A stretch of DNA of 21,755 nucleotides, from the NCBI GenBank assembly GCA_002341165.1, contig DDNL01000028.1, positions 865 through 22,619 on the forward strand, given 5' to 3'. Source of the stretch: Shewanellaceae bacterium UBA2521. GTDB taxonomy: Bacteria; Pseudomonadota; Gammaproteobacteria; Enterobacterales; Shewanellaceae. A program made the translations under genes and the position numbers. This document shows positions 8,573-16,297 of the stretch, piece after piece. Positions within the stretch are counted from its first letter, which is position 1. Every line of letters starts with the position of its first letter. Below the pieces are notes generated by a model. The model had not been told where the DNA came from. It saw nothing but the letters and a program-made list of their open reading frames with translations, and did not search any database.

Positions 8573-9580
8573 GTGAGTGATATAAGAAGAAAAGGTCTAG
8601 AGTTTTGGCTTTCACAACAGTTAGGTGAGACCTGTTTTATGGAGCCTATCTCTGGTGATGCCAGTGCGCGTCGCTACTTCAGATTTACCTTTGAAAAGAA
8701 GACTTATATCGCTGTAGATGCTCCACCTGATACAGAAAATAGTTACTTGTTCTCTGCCGTATCTAAAGCTTATGCAGAACATCAGCTCATTGTACCTATT
8801 GTCAAAGCCATAGATACCGATCAGGGTTTTATGTGGCTTACAGATTTAGGTGATCAGCAATTATTCGATTTTATTCATGAACATGATGCGCAGTCTTATT
8901 ACGAGGCTTCTATGACCTGCCTTCATGCAGTACGTCATGTGCAAAAAACAATTTTAGGCCCTCTACCTGAATATGACGCTGCGATGTTGAGGGCAGAGCT
9001 GGACTTGATGGAAGAATGGTTTCTTTTGCAGTTGTTAAAATTCGATCTGACTGAAGATGAAGTGACGATGATCAAAGAAGTCAAAACTTATTTGGTCGAT
9101 TGTGCAGTACAGCAACCGCAAGTAGGCGTGCACAGAGACTTTCATGCTCGAAATATTATGTGGCATGAAGGGCAGCCCGCTATTATTGATTTTCAAGGTG
9201 CTGTAGTAGGACCTGTAACCTATGATCTCGTTTCGTTACTCAAAGACTGTTATGTCTGTTGGGACAAAGATTTCATTGATACACTATTGAAAAATGCTTA
9301 TCAAGAGCTCATTCAAGCAGGTTGGGTAGATCAAGAGACAAATTGGTCTACATTTAAACTTTGGTTTGACATGATGGGAATGCAAAGACATATCAAGGTC
9401 TTAGGCATTTTTTCTCGTTTATCTTTGCGTGATGGCAAAGATACTTATTTAAAAGATATTCCGTTAACACTGAAGTATGTCATGCAAGTGGCCGATGCAT
9501 ATGGTGAATTGCAGTCTTTTTCAATATGGCTGCACGATAAAGTTGAACCCGCATGGGAGAAGGTATGCATAGTGCAATGA
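8573..9580 (+). CDS. amgK: Anomeric MurNAc/GlcNAc kinase (APH-like fold)
   Basis: A 335-residue kinase of the aminoglycoside phosphotransferase/choline kinase fold. AmgK phosphorylates MurNAc at C1 in the recycling route that bypasses GlmU and MurA. Visible are the nucleotide-binding SGDASARRYFRF, an APPDTEN segment, the catalytic loop HRDFHARN (near residue 187) and the metal-binding IDFQGAVVGPVTYDL (near 204). These match Pseudomonas AmgK, as does the position beside murU and divergent from lptD. It starts at GTG with AGGTGA just upstream. Despite its fold there is no reason to call it an antibiotic-resistance gene. Confidence 0.9.
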   Translation: MSDIRRKGLEFWLSQQLGETCFMEPISGDASARRYFRFTFEKKTYIAVDAPPDTENSYLFSAVSKAYAEHQLIVPIVKAIDTDQGFMWLTDLGDQQLFDFIHEHDAQSYYEASMTCLHAVRHVQKTILGPLPEYDAAMLRAELDLMEEWFLLQLLKFDLTEDEVTMIKEVKTYLVDCAVQQPQVGVHRDFHARNIMWHEGQPAIIDFQGAVVGPVTYDLVSLLKDCYVCWDKDFIDTLLKNAYQELIQAGWVDQETNWSTFKLWFDMMGMQRHIKVLGIFSRLSLRDGKDTYLKDIPLTLKYVMQVADAYGELQSFSIWLHDKVEPAWEKVCIVQ

Positions 9581-10227
9581 TTTTAGCAGCTGGTCGAGGG
9601 GAGCGATTGCGACCGATAACCGATGAACGTCCCAAACCTATGGTCTCTATTTCAGGCAAACCATTGATGCAGTTTCATTTAGAGAAACTGGTTCAAGCTG
9701 GTTTTAAGCGTGTTATCATCAATCACGCTTGGCTTGGAGCACAAATTGAATCTTATTTTGGCGATGGCAAAAAGTTTGGTATTGAGATTTTGTATTCACC
9801 AGAGGACATGGCTCTTGAAACTGGCGGTGGAATCGCTAAAGCCTTACCACTTTTAGGCAACGATCCATTTTTTGTCGTCAATGGTGACATTTATTGTGAG
9901 ATGCCTTTTGATCGATTACCACAGTTAAAAGAGATTGACGTGGGACATTTGTTTTTAGTACCTAACCCTAAACATAATCCTGAAGGTGATTACTCTCTTG
10001 ATGGTGATCGTATCATGAATAAGCAAGAGCAGTCTTTTACTTTTAGTGGCATGGGGATTTATGATCCTAAAATGTTTCAAGATGCACCTATGGGCGCATT
10101 TCCCATACCACAGATTTGGCGAGGCTGGATCGAGCATCAACAGATATCAGGAGAAGTCATTCAAGACTATTGGTCTGATATTGGTACAGTGGAACGTTTA
10201 GATGAGTTAAAGTCTCGTTTGGCTTAA
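9565..10227 (+). CDS. murU: MurNAc-1-phosphate uridylyltransferase
   Basis: A 220-residue sugar nucleotidyltransferase that makes UDP-MurNAc from the AmgK product. The signature LAAGRGERLRP (7-17) and PKPM form the nucleotide-binding loop; NHAWLG, LETGGGI and the metal-site VNGD follow, as in Pseudomonas MurU. ATG 9565 is chosen because GGGAGAAGG (9555-9563) precedes it; ATG 9553 and ATG 9577 are alternatives in frame. It overlaps amgK by 16 nt. Its TAA overlaps the TAA of the convergent gene in one TTAA. Confidence 0.92.
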   Translation: MHSAMILAAGRGERLRPITDERPKPMVSISGKPLMQFHLEKLVQAGFKRVIINHAWLGAQIESYFGDGKKFGIEILYSPEDMALETGGGIAKALPLLGNDPFFVVNGDIYCEMPFDRLPQLKEIDVGHLFLVPNPKHNPEGDYSLDGDRIMNKQEQSFTFSGMGIYDPKMFQDAPMGAFPIPQIWRGWIEHQQISGEVIQDYWSDIGTVERLDELKSRLA

Positions 10228-11015
10228 GGCTCAAGGTAAGTACTCATTTCTTTTAGGCTTTCTTGAATACGTGTTGTATTTTCGGGCCCCATTCGGATCA
10301 TCAGCTTTTGAATCGGTGATAAGCTCTCTAGTTCAGGTTGAACAAATTTGTAATTTTCTTGCTCGTGTTTGACTACGATAGGTTGATGAATAACAGGTGC
10401 TTTCATGATTTCATCGATTGCTTTTAGCAAAGTACTATGGAACTGATTTTCTTGATAACCTAACTCGATAAAAGCCTCATTAAGTAAAGGCTGTACCATA
10501 GTATAAATTTGCGACAAATTTTTAAGGTTAATGTTTGCCAAAGCATGCGCATAAAAGTCGTAGCGATGAAAATTTTCAGGATCTAAATAAAGTTTACCAT
10601 CAATGGTGTGTGGTTTAAATTTTTCTTGTGGTCGTAAAGTAGGGCTGGTTGAGTGGTGTAATTGCCCTTGTGCTATATGGTCAATAAAGTTTACAAGTCT
10701 ACGGATGAAGTTATCTCTGTTGAGGTAAGGCGAGAGATTCATGCCATTACTGATGTTGAAAATAAGGCTGGTGATATATGAATCGCTTTGACTCAACGGA
10801 ATATGCGGTAACTCTGTAATATCGACTTGAGGTGCCGGCTTATACTGTGGCTCTGGTAAGTTGACGGATGTTTTCAAAGGATAAGTCGGTGCATTGAGAT
10901 CATTGGGAACAGGTTGTTGTGTTTCATAAAATAGACTGAAAAGGATCACGAGCAGTGCTAGACCCAGACAGGTTAGAGCGCTCAATGCAAATTTATTTTT
11001 GGAGTATTTATCCAT
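10224..11015 (-). CDS. DUF3014-family membrane-anchored protein
   Basis: A 263-residue protein of unknown function. One hydrophobic helix at about residues 11-29 after a basic N-terminus suggests a type II inner-membrane anchor. A proline-rich linker (about 35-75) leads to a periplasmic domain. The pattern LSQSDSYI, NFIRRLVNFID, RYDFYAHAL, LNEAFIELGY and SPIQKLMIRMGPENTTRI resembles the DUF3014 family known from Pseudomonas and relatives. It lies 75 bp after recG on the same strand and shares stop bases with the convergent murU. It lacks its own Shine-Dalgarno; a 10-codon frame at 11008-11040 may feed ribosomes into it. The family call is from pattern memory. Confidence 0.75.
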   Translation of the reverse strand: MDKYSKNKFALSALTCLGLALLVILFSLFYETQQPVPNDLNAPTYPLKTSVNLPEPQYKPAPQVDITELPHIPLSQSDSYITSLIFNISNGMNLSPYLNRDNFIRRLVNFIDHIAQGQLHHSTSPTLRPQEKFKPHTIDGKLYLDPENFHRYDFYAHALANINLKNLSQIYTMVQPLLNEAFIELGYQENQFHSTLLKAIDEIMKAPVIHQPIVVKHEQENYKFVQPELESLSPIQKLMIRMGPENTTRIQESLKEMSTYLEP

Positions 11016-11090
11016 AGTATGGATTCACTTCTACCTTCATCAATCTAGACCTCTTTTATAAAGTTTAGTCGTTAAATATATGAGAGTGTA

Positions 11091-13175
11091 TTAACTTTGA
11101 TGATAAATATGTTTCATACCTAGCCATCTTTTGATCAATGCTGCGCTTTGCTCAGGCGCGTGCTGGCAGACATAATCAGCAAGCTGTTTCACTTGATCAA
11201 TATAGAGATGATCATGTGTTAAACTTGCAACCCGCATCTCGAGTGCTCCGGTTTGCTTTAGACCAAAAACTTCGCCGGGACCTCTTAATTCTAAATCGCG
11301 CTGTGCAATGATAAAGCCATCGTTGCTTTCTCGAAGAATATTGAGTCTCTGCTGCGCTTGCTGTGATAAAGGTGATTTATAAAGTAAAACACAATGACTC
11401 TCAATAGAGCCACGACCTACGCGTCCTCTAAGTTGATGCAGCTGTGCGAGTCCAAGACGTTCTGGGTTTTCTATGATCATAAGGCTTGCATTAGGTACAT
11501 CGACACCGACCTCAATCACAGTGGTCGCCACTAAAAGATCGATCTTTCCTTGTTTGAATTGATCCATAGTCCGCTGCTTGTCTTGGCTATTCATACGACC
11601 ATGCACTAAGCCTACTGTGAGACCTTGTAGTTGCTCACTGAGCATCATGGCTGTATCTTCAGCGGCTTGGCACTCGAGCACATCAGAGGTTTCGATTAAA
11701 GTGCACACCCAATAGACCTGTCTTTTATCTTGTGAAACCGCATTTTGAATGCGTTGTAATATAGCGTCGCGACGTGTTTCGGGGATTGCAACGGTTGTGA
11801 TAGGCGTACGTCCGGGTGGAAGCTCATCAATAACAGATGTATCTAAATTTGCATAGGCAGTCATGGCCAATGTTCTGGGAATAGGTGTCGCTGTCATAAT
11901 GAGTTGATGTGGCTGATAGGCTAAGCTGTCACCTTTTTTCTTTAACGAGAGACGTTGCTGAACGCCAAAGCGATGTTGTTCGTCAATAATAATCAAAGCG
12001 AGGTTATGGTAGATCACAGCTTCTTGGAATATCGCATGCGTGCCTACAATCAGTTTTGCTTGGCCTTGAGCTATGGCGTCTAAGGTGTGCTGACGTGCTT
12101 TACCTTTGAGCTTACCCGAGAGCCAAGCCACTTCAATCTCTAAGGGTGTAAACCATTTGGAAAAATTAAAGAGATGTTGTTCAGCAAGCAGCTCTGTTGG
12201 AGCAAGAAAAGCAATCTGATACCCTTGGCTGATAGCACAGAGCGCAGCTACAGCACCGACGAGTGTTTTGCCTGAACCTACATCGCCTTGAACGAGTCGC
12301 ATCATAGGGTAGCTTTGAGTCAGATCCTGCTGAATCTCAGTGCACACACGTTGCTGAGCTTGTGTCATGGAAAAGGGGAGCTGAGACAAAAAGGTGTCGA
12401 TCAACTGTTGTGCTTGAGCTTGATCAGGCATGGGGTAAGCTTGCTGTTGGGTATTTTTTTGTTTGAGTTTTCTTAAGCTTAAGCTGTGTGCCAGTAACTC
12501 TTCTATAATCAGTCTTTGCTGCGCTGGATGACGTCTTGCTTCAAGTAAAGAGATCGACATATCAGCAGGAGGCTGGTGGAGCAACATAAGTGCTTCTTGC
12601 AAACTTAAAGCATGAGGCTGAGCACCTTTGGGTAAGAGCTCTGGTAAAGGATTTATCGTAAGCCAAGTGAGGGCTTGCTCGATAAGTTTGCGTAAACTCA
12701 GTTGCTTCAAACCATCTGTCGTGGCATAAATAGGTGTGAGGTAAGCTTCTAGAGGCAAGGGTTGTGTATCGGTATCTAGATGATACTCTGGGTGGATCAA
12801 TTCTAAACCTTGGTGACCATAACGCACTTCTCCAAAAGCACGAAGCCGTCGCCCTCTTTGAAAAGATTGGTGTTGTTGCATAGAAAAATGAAAGAAACGC
12901 AAAGTTGCTTGACCTGAATCATCTTGCACTTGAACACATAACATAGGTCGGCGGCCTTGAATCACAGAAGCGGATATAATTGTTGCTTCTATACTCACAT
13001 GTTGCCCTACAGTGAGATGCGCAATAGGTGTAATACGCGTTCTATCTTGGTAGCGTTTAGGCAAGTGAAAAATAAGATCTTCAATGGTGTAAATATTTAA
13101 TTTCTGTAGCCTTTGAGCGACTTTATCACCTACACCTTTGAGCTGCGTAATGTTATGATTTTCAATAGCTAACAC
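11091..13175 (-). CDS. recG: ATP-dependent DNA helicase RecG
   Basis: A 694-residue superfamily 2 helicase that regresses stalled forks and processes branched DNA, R-loops and Holliday junctions. The N-terminal wedge/OB domain (about 1-230) is followed by Walker A GDVGSGKT near residue 300, the DEQH box (DEQHRFGVQQR) near 398, TATPIPRT, and the late motifs VGVDVPNASLMIIENPERLG and QLRGRVGRG. Length equals the family norm. The start is GTG 13175, with GAAGG 7 nt upstream; the nearby ATG is out of frame. It belongs to the gmk-rpoZ-spoT-trmH-recG neighbourhood but has a 197-bp gap upstream and probably its own promoter. Confidence 0.96.
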   Translation of the reverse strand: MLAIENHNITQLKGVGDKVAQRLQKLNIYTIEDLIFHLPKRYQDRTRITPIAHLTVGQHVSIEATIISASVIQGRRPMLCVQVQDDSGQATLRFFHFSMQQHQSFQRGRRLRAFGEVRYGHQGLELIHPEYHLDTDTQPLPLEAYLTPIYATTDGLKQLSLRKLIEQALTWLTINPLPELLPKGAQPHALSLQEALMLLHQPPADMSISLLEARRHPAQQRLIIEELLAHSLSLRKLKQKNTQQQAYPMPDQAQAQQLIDTFLSQLPFSMTQAQQRVCTEIQQDLTQSYPMMRLVQGDVGSGKTLVGAVAALCAISQGYQIAFLAPTELLAEQHLFNFSKWFTPLEIEVAWLSGKLKGKARQHTLDAIAQGQAKLIVGTHAIFQEAVIYHNLALIIIDEQHRFGVQQRLSLKKKGDSLAYQPHQLIMTATPIPRTLAMTAYANLDTSVIDELPPGRTPITTVAIPETRRDAILQRIQNAVSQDKRQVYWVCTLIETSDVLECQAAEDTAMMLSEQLQGLTVGLVHGRMNSQDKQRTMDQFKQGKIDLLVATTVIEVGVDVPNASLMIIENPERLGLAQLHQLRGRVGRGSIESHCVLLYKSPLSQQAQQRLNILRESNDGFIIAQRDLELRGPGEVFGLKQTGALEMRVASLTHDHLYIDQVKQLADYVCQHAPEQSAALIKRWLGMKHIYHQS

Positions 13176-13203
13176 ATGATTACCTTCACTTTTCTTTTTT
13201 TTT

Positions 13204-13233
13204 ATCTTAGCAGGTTTATCTTCTGTGATTCAA
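13204..13233 (-). promoter_or_regulatory. Candidate recG promoter
   Basis: On the minus strand TTGAAT (13233-13228) and TAAGAT (13209-13204) are spaced by 18 nt, with four of six matches each to the -35 and -10 consensus. The predicted start point leaves about 20 nt of leader carrying the GAAGG Shine-Dalgarno. Moderate match only. Confidence 0.33.
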
Positions 13234-13372
13234 TATATGATGCGTCTAAGTTCAAGAAGCTTCTATAAATCATAAGTAAAGTGCTCGATAAGCTTGATTT
13301 GATTGAGATAAAGTATACAAAAGTGCATGAAAAGATAAAAAAATGAGGTGGAGGACTTGATATGACGCACAC

Positions 13373-15025
13373 CTACATGTCTTCTTCCCAAACGATAGTC
13401 CAACCGCGTAAATGCTCAACGCGCTTGAGGTAACGCTTTTCTAAGACGTGGCGTTTAATCTTGAGTGTGGGTGTGAGTGCGTCGTTGTCGATGTCCCACT
13501 TCTCTTTAACAATCATGATGCCACCTAAAATCTCATGCGATTCAAGCTCATTGTTAATGTGCTCCAATGTGCTTTTAAGAGAAAGTCTTACATCTTCTTT
13601 ACGCCCCTTTTCAGCGGCTTCGGTCAATTGCACTAAAGATATAGGATAATTAAGTCCTGTGCCAATGACACAGGTTAATTCAATGTGATCATTTTTGAGC
13701 AGTTGCTTTTCAATCGCTACAGGCGCTACATATTTGCCTTTAGAGGTTTTAAAGTTATCTTTAATGCGACCTGTAATATAAACATATTGTTCATTATCGA
13801 TTTTGGCACAATCTCCAGTGCGGAAGAAGCCTTGATCATCAAAGCAAGCGGAGGTTGCTTCAGGTTGTTTATAGTATCCCATCATCAAGCCTAAACTACG
13901 AAATAACAGCTCACCTTCAACAACTTTGATTTCACAGCCGATGCCAGCATGTCCAACAGATCCGATTTTACTCGACTTGAAAGGGTGATTAATGATGGCG
14001 TAAGCACTATTTTCTGTCATACCCCAAGCTTCAGAAATATTTAAACCTATTCTTTGGTACCACTTGAGTGTTGAAGGCGCAATAGGTGCCGAGCCACACC
14101 CTACAATGCGGGCTTCACTGAGACCGAGTTCAGCACGTATTTTTCGGGCAACAAAAAAGCGCACAATAGGTATAGATAAAAGAAGGTTAAGTTTACTCAA
14201 ACCTACTTGCTCTATGGTGTTTTTCTGGAACAGTGTCCATAGTCTGGGTACAGAAACAAAAAGAGTAGGAGAAGCTCTTTTTAAATCGGTAATAAAAGTT
14301 TTAGGTGTTTCCGTAAAACAGACCGTACATCCTGAATAGATAGAAGTGCCTTCTATATAAACTCGCTCGGTAATGTGAGACAGAGGTAAATAAGACAAAA
14401 ACCTATCTTCTTCTAGTGTATTTAAATCTTGGGTAATGGCTGTTGCAGCCCAGCTATAGCTGCTATAACTGTGCACAGCACCTTTAGGTGATCCTGTGCT
14501 ACCTGAGGTATAAATAATGGTCATGATGCTTTCCATTGAAGGCATCGCATAATTGGTTAAAGGCTGTCCAAGATTGATCAATTGCGGCCAGTGATACTGA
14601 CTTTCCATGGTTTCATAAGGCATAGATAAGCGCATGACTTCACTGCCAATAGCTGTTGCTTGTTCTTTCCAGCTATCGAGCTTGCCTACAAAAATAGCAC
14701 GGGATTCGCTGTGCTCTAAAATATATTGAATGGTATTAGCATTGGCTGTGGGATAGATAGGCACGCTCACGTATCCGCCCATCATCAGTGCAAGGTCAGT
14801 AATAAACCACTCAGCACAGTTTTTTGAGAGAATAGCAATATTCTCACCGGGTCTAAAACCCAAGTGCCTAAGTGCTCCAGCAATTTGCTCTGCTTGCTGC
14901 TTGACTTGGCGCCAAGTGAAATTTATGTAAACACCATTGATCGGCTGACGCAAATAAATCTCACTACCTTTATGCTTCACCCAGTGGTTAAGCATATGTA
15001 GCGGAGATTTGATGTTTTCGTCCAT
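13373..15025 (-). CDS. AMP-dependent long-chain acyl-CoA synthetase (FadD15-like)
   Basis: A 550-residue member of the ANL adenylating superfamily, closest by pattern to long-chain fatty acid-CoA ligases. It should activate a fatty acid with ATP and join it to CoA. The AMP-binding P-loop YTSGSTGSPKG lies near residue 172, WGMTE near 333, RTGD near 400, and the hinge ITGRIKDNFKTSKGKYVAP follows. The frame extends to ATG 15052, but GAGG precedes ATG 15025 and a candidate promoter's -10 overlaps 15052, so I take the shorter form. It sits between trmH and recG, which are adjacent in E. coli. Substrate chain length cannot be read from sequence. Confidence 0.85.
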   Translation of the reverse strand: MDENIKSPLHMLNHWVKHKGSEIYLRQPINGVYINFTWRQVKQQAEQIAGALRHLGFRPGENIAILSKNCAEWFITDLALMMGGYVSVPIYPTANANTIQYILEHSESRAIFVGKLDSWKEQATAIGSEVMRLSMPYETMESQYHWPQLINLGQPLTNYAMPSMESIMTIIYTSGSTGSPKGAVHSYSSYSWAATAITQDLNTLEEDRFLSYLPLSHITERVYIEGTSIYSGCTVCFTETPKTFITDLKRASPTLFVSVPRLWTLFQKNTIEQVGLSKLNLLLSIPIVRFFVARKIRAELGLSEARIVGCGSAPIAPSTLKWYQRIGLNISEAWGMTENSAYAIINHPFKSSKIGSVGHAGIGCEIKVVEGELLFRSLGLMMGYYKQPEATSACFDDQGFFRTGDCAKIDNEQYVYITGRIKDNFKTSKGKYVAPVAIEKQLLKNDHIELTCVIGTGLNYPISLVQLTEAAEKGRKEDVRLSLKSTLEHINNELESHEILGGIMIVKEKWDIDNDALTPTLKIKRHVLEKRYLKRVEHLRGWTIVWEEDM

Positions 15026-15047
15026 ACTATGAACCTCATTGTATGAC

Positions 15048-15077
15048 TTCATATTTGCTTTGATTGCAATGAGTCAA
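15048..15077 (-). promoter_or_regulatory. Candidate promoter of the acyl-CoA synthetase gene
   Basis: On the minus strand TTGACT (15077-15072, five of six) and TATGAA (15053-15048, four of six) are 18 nt apart. A start point near 15041 would leave a short leader with GAGG before ATG 15025. It argues against the longer start at 15052. Confidence 0.42.
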
Positions 15078-15167
15078 TTTAAGTATAGTATGACTTCGAA
15101 TAAGAATGAGGAAATCTGATGTGAAACTTCACCTTTATTTAAGGGGGTATTTCACCGCTTTATAAGC

Positions 15168-15851
15168 TTATTTAGCTTGTTGTAATGCTTGCCACCAACT
15201 TTCCGGTGCTTGAATCTGTCCTGTCTCATCAATAAGAGGATAAGGAAGTTTCTTTCTGCGGCAGACTTCGGAAAAAATAGGGTAGCCGCCTTCAAAAAGT
15301 ATACGTTGGCAGGTTGCCTCATTGAGCTGACATGCACCGTACATCTGTGCCTTTTTTCTCTGCTGTTGCGCTTCATATAAGATCAGTGCTGTAGCAACAG
15401 AGACATTCAAAGATTGCACCATACCCACCATAGGAATGATCACCTGATGATCAGCTTGCTCAAGTGCTTCTTCTGTAATGCCGTGTTTTTCTTGTCCCAT
15501 TAAAATAGCCGTCGGCTTGGTATAATCAATAGAGCGGTAATCAACGGATGCATCAGATAGATGAGTGACGACAATTTGCATATTTTGCGTACGTAACTGA
15601 GCAATGGCTTCATCTGTCGATGTGTGGGCTTGGATATCGACCCATTTTTGGCTACCTGTTGCAGTATGGCCCGAAATACGCATTTTTTTTTGTGGCCAAA
15701 TCGTATGCACTTGATGCACGCCTACAGCATCTGCTGTTCTTACGATAGCAGCTAAGTTGTTTGATTTATGCACCATTTCTAAGCAGACGGTGAGATCGAC
15801 TTGTCTATTGTTTAGCATGGCTGTAATGCGCTCAAAGCGTTCAGGAGACAT
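15168..15851 (-). CDS. trmH: tRNA (guanosine(18)-2'-O)-methyltransferase
   Basis: A 227-residue SPOUT methyltransferase that methylates the ribose of G18 in the tRNA D-loop using SAM. The protein follows E. coli TrmH closely: RQVDLTVCLEMVHKSNNLAAIVRTADAVG at the N-terminus, then the trefoil-knot motifs ILMGQEKHGI and IPMVGMVQSLNVSVATALILYEA, which form the SAM pocket. The C-terminal extension typical of TrmH rather than TrmL is present (GYPIFSEVCRRKKLPYP). AGG lies 6 nt before the ATG. It is placed after spoT as in E. coli, but with a 446-bp gap and probably its own promoter. Confidence 0.94.
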   Translation of the reverse strand: MSPERFERITAMLNNRQVDLTVCLEMVHKSNNLAAIVRTADAVGVHQVHTIWPQKKMRISGHTATGSQKWVDIQAHTSTDEAIAQLRTQNMQIVVTHLSDASVDYRSIDYTKPTAILMGQEKHGITEEALEQADHQVIIPMVGMVQSLNVSVATALILYEAQQQRKKAQMYGACQLNEATCQRILFEGGYPIFSEVCRRKKLPYPLIDETGQIQAPESWWQALQQAK

Positions 15852-15900
15852 AATATACCTGCAACCAACATAAAGGGTTAAAAAAGTTGAATAAAGTTCA

Positions 15901-15909
15901 ATTATATCA
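15901..15909 (-). promoter_or_regulatory. Extended -10 promoter of trmH
   Basis: On the minus strand TGATATAAT is a perfect extended -10 (TGN-TATAAT). A TTGAGC lies upstream at only 12 nt, too close to act as its -35, but extended -10 promoters can work without one. The start point would fall near 15894, about 43 nt before the trmH ATG. Confidence 0.55.
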
Positions 15910-15953
15910 CGGTTAAATGCTCAAGTACTTTATTTTGTTAAGTATTGTTATGC

Positions 15954-15983
15954 TTCAAACCTTTATTTATATCTCAGTATAAT
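15954..15983 (+). promoter_or_regulatory. Orphan plus-strand promoter-like sequence
   Basis: TTCAAA (15954-15959, four of six) is followed after 18 nt by a perfect TATAAT (15978-15983). It points into the gap, where no plus-strand gene is annotated until beyond spoT. It could drive a small RNA or the 21-codon frame at 16098. In AT-rich DNA chance matches are common. Confidence 0.35.
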
Positions 15984-16097
15984 CAAAGCGTATCAATTAT
16001 TTATTGAATGCTTATCAAAAGTATATTGCAATAGATTTAAAATAGAGCGGTAATGCCTTGTGCTATTCAGTTAAAAAGTGTTTGAAAATCAAGGAAT

Positions 16098-16163
16098 ATG
16101 ATGTGTAGAGATGCATTATCTTGGTGTCATGATAAGCAGACTCAATTTCATTTTTTTAAATAA
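16098..16163 (+). CDS. Possible 21-residue small protein (unconfirmed)
   Basis: A short frame reads MMCRDALSWCHDKQTQFHFF and one final Lys, then TAA. AAGGA at 16091-16095 lies 2 nt before the first ATG and 5 nt before the second, and a promoter-like TATAAT is about 115 nt upstream. There is no membrane segment and no recognised family. It may be chance; conservation would be the test. Confidence 0.15.
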   Translation: MMCRDALSWCHDKQTQFHFFK

Positions 16164-16229
16164 AATATCTATATTCTTTTGAAGTGGAGACATCACTTAT
16201 ATTTATTTAATTATGCGGTTGAATCATAC

Positions 16230-16255
16230 ATGATATATATTTTTGTGTATATCAT
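16230..16255. repeat. Inverted repeat in the spoT-trmH gap
   Basis: Arms ATGATATA and TATATCAT are perfect 8-bp complements separated by 10 nt; two more weak pairs (one G-T) can shorten the loop to TTTTTG. It may be an operator or an AT-rich hairpin downstream of spoT, but it is not followed by a T-run on either strand that would make it a convincing terminator. Confidence 0.4.
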
Positions 16256-16297
16256 TGAATTAGAAAAGAAGAGACTTAGCAAACCTATAAGCAGGCT

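Larger units (their letters stand above)
15852..16297. other. 446-bp intergenic region between spoT and trmH
   Basis: This AT-rich gap holds no confident gene. It contains the minus-strand extended -10 for trmH (15901-15909), a plus-strand promoter-like pair (15954-15983), a 21-codon plus-strand frame with an AAGGA Shine-Dalgarno (16098-16163), and an inverted repeat (16230-16255). I see no tRNA cloverleaf, no clear intrinsic terminator for spoT and no transposon remnant. Confidence 0.6.

Noticed and set aside
8573..9580. Aminoglycoside phosphotransferase resistance gene
   Set aside because: The fold is shared, but pairing with murU and similarity to Pseudomonas AmgK point to cell-wall recycling.
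15121..15155. Intrinsic terminator after trmH
   Set aside because: The stem has large internal loops and no T-run on either strand.
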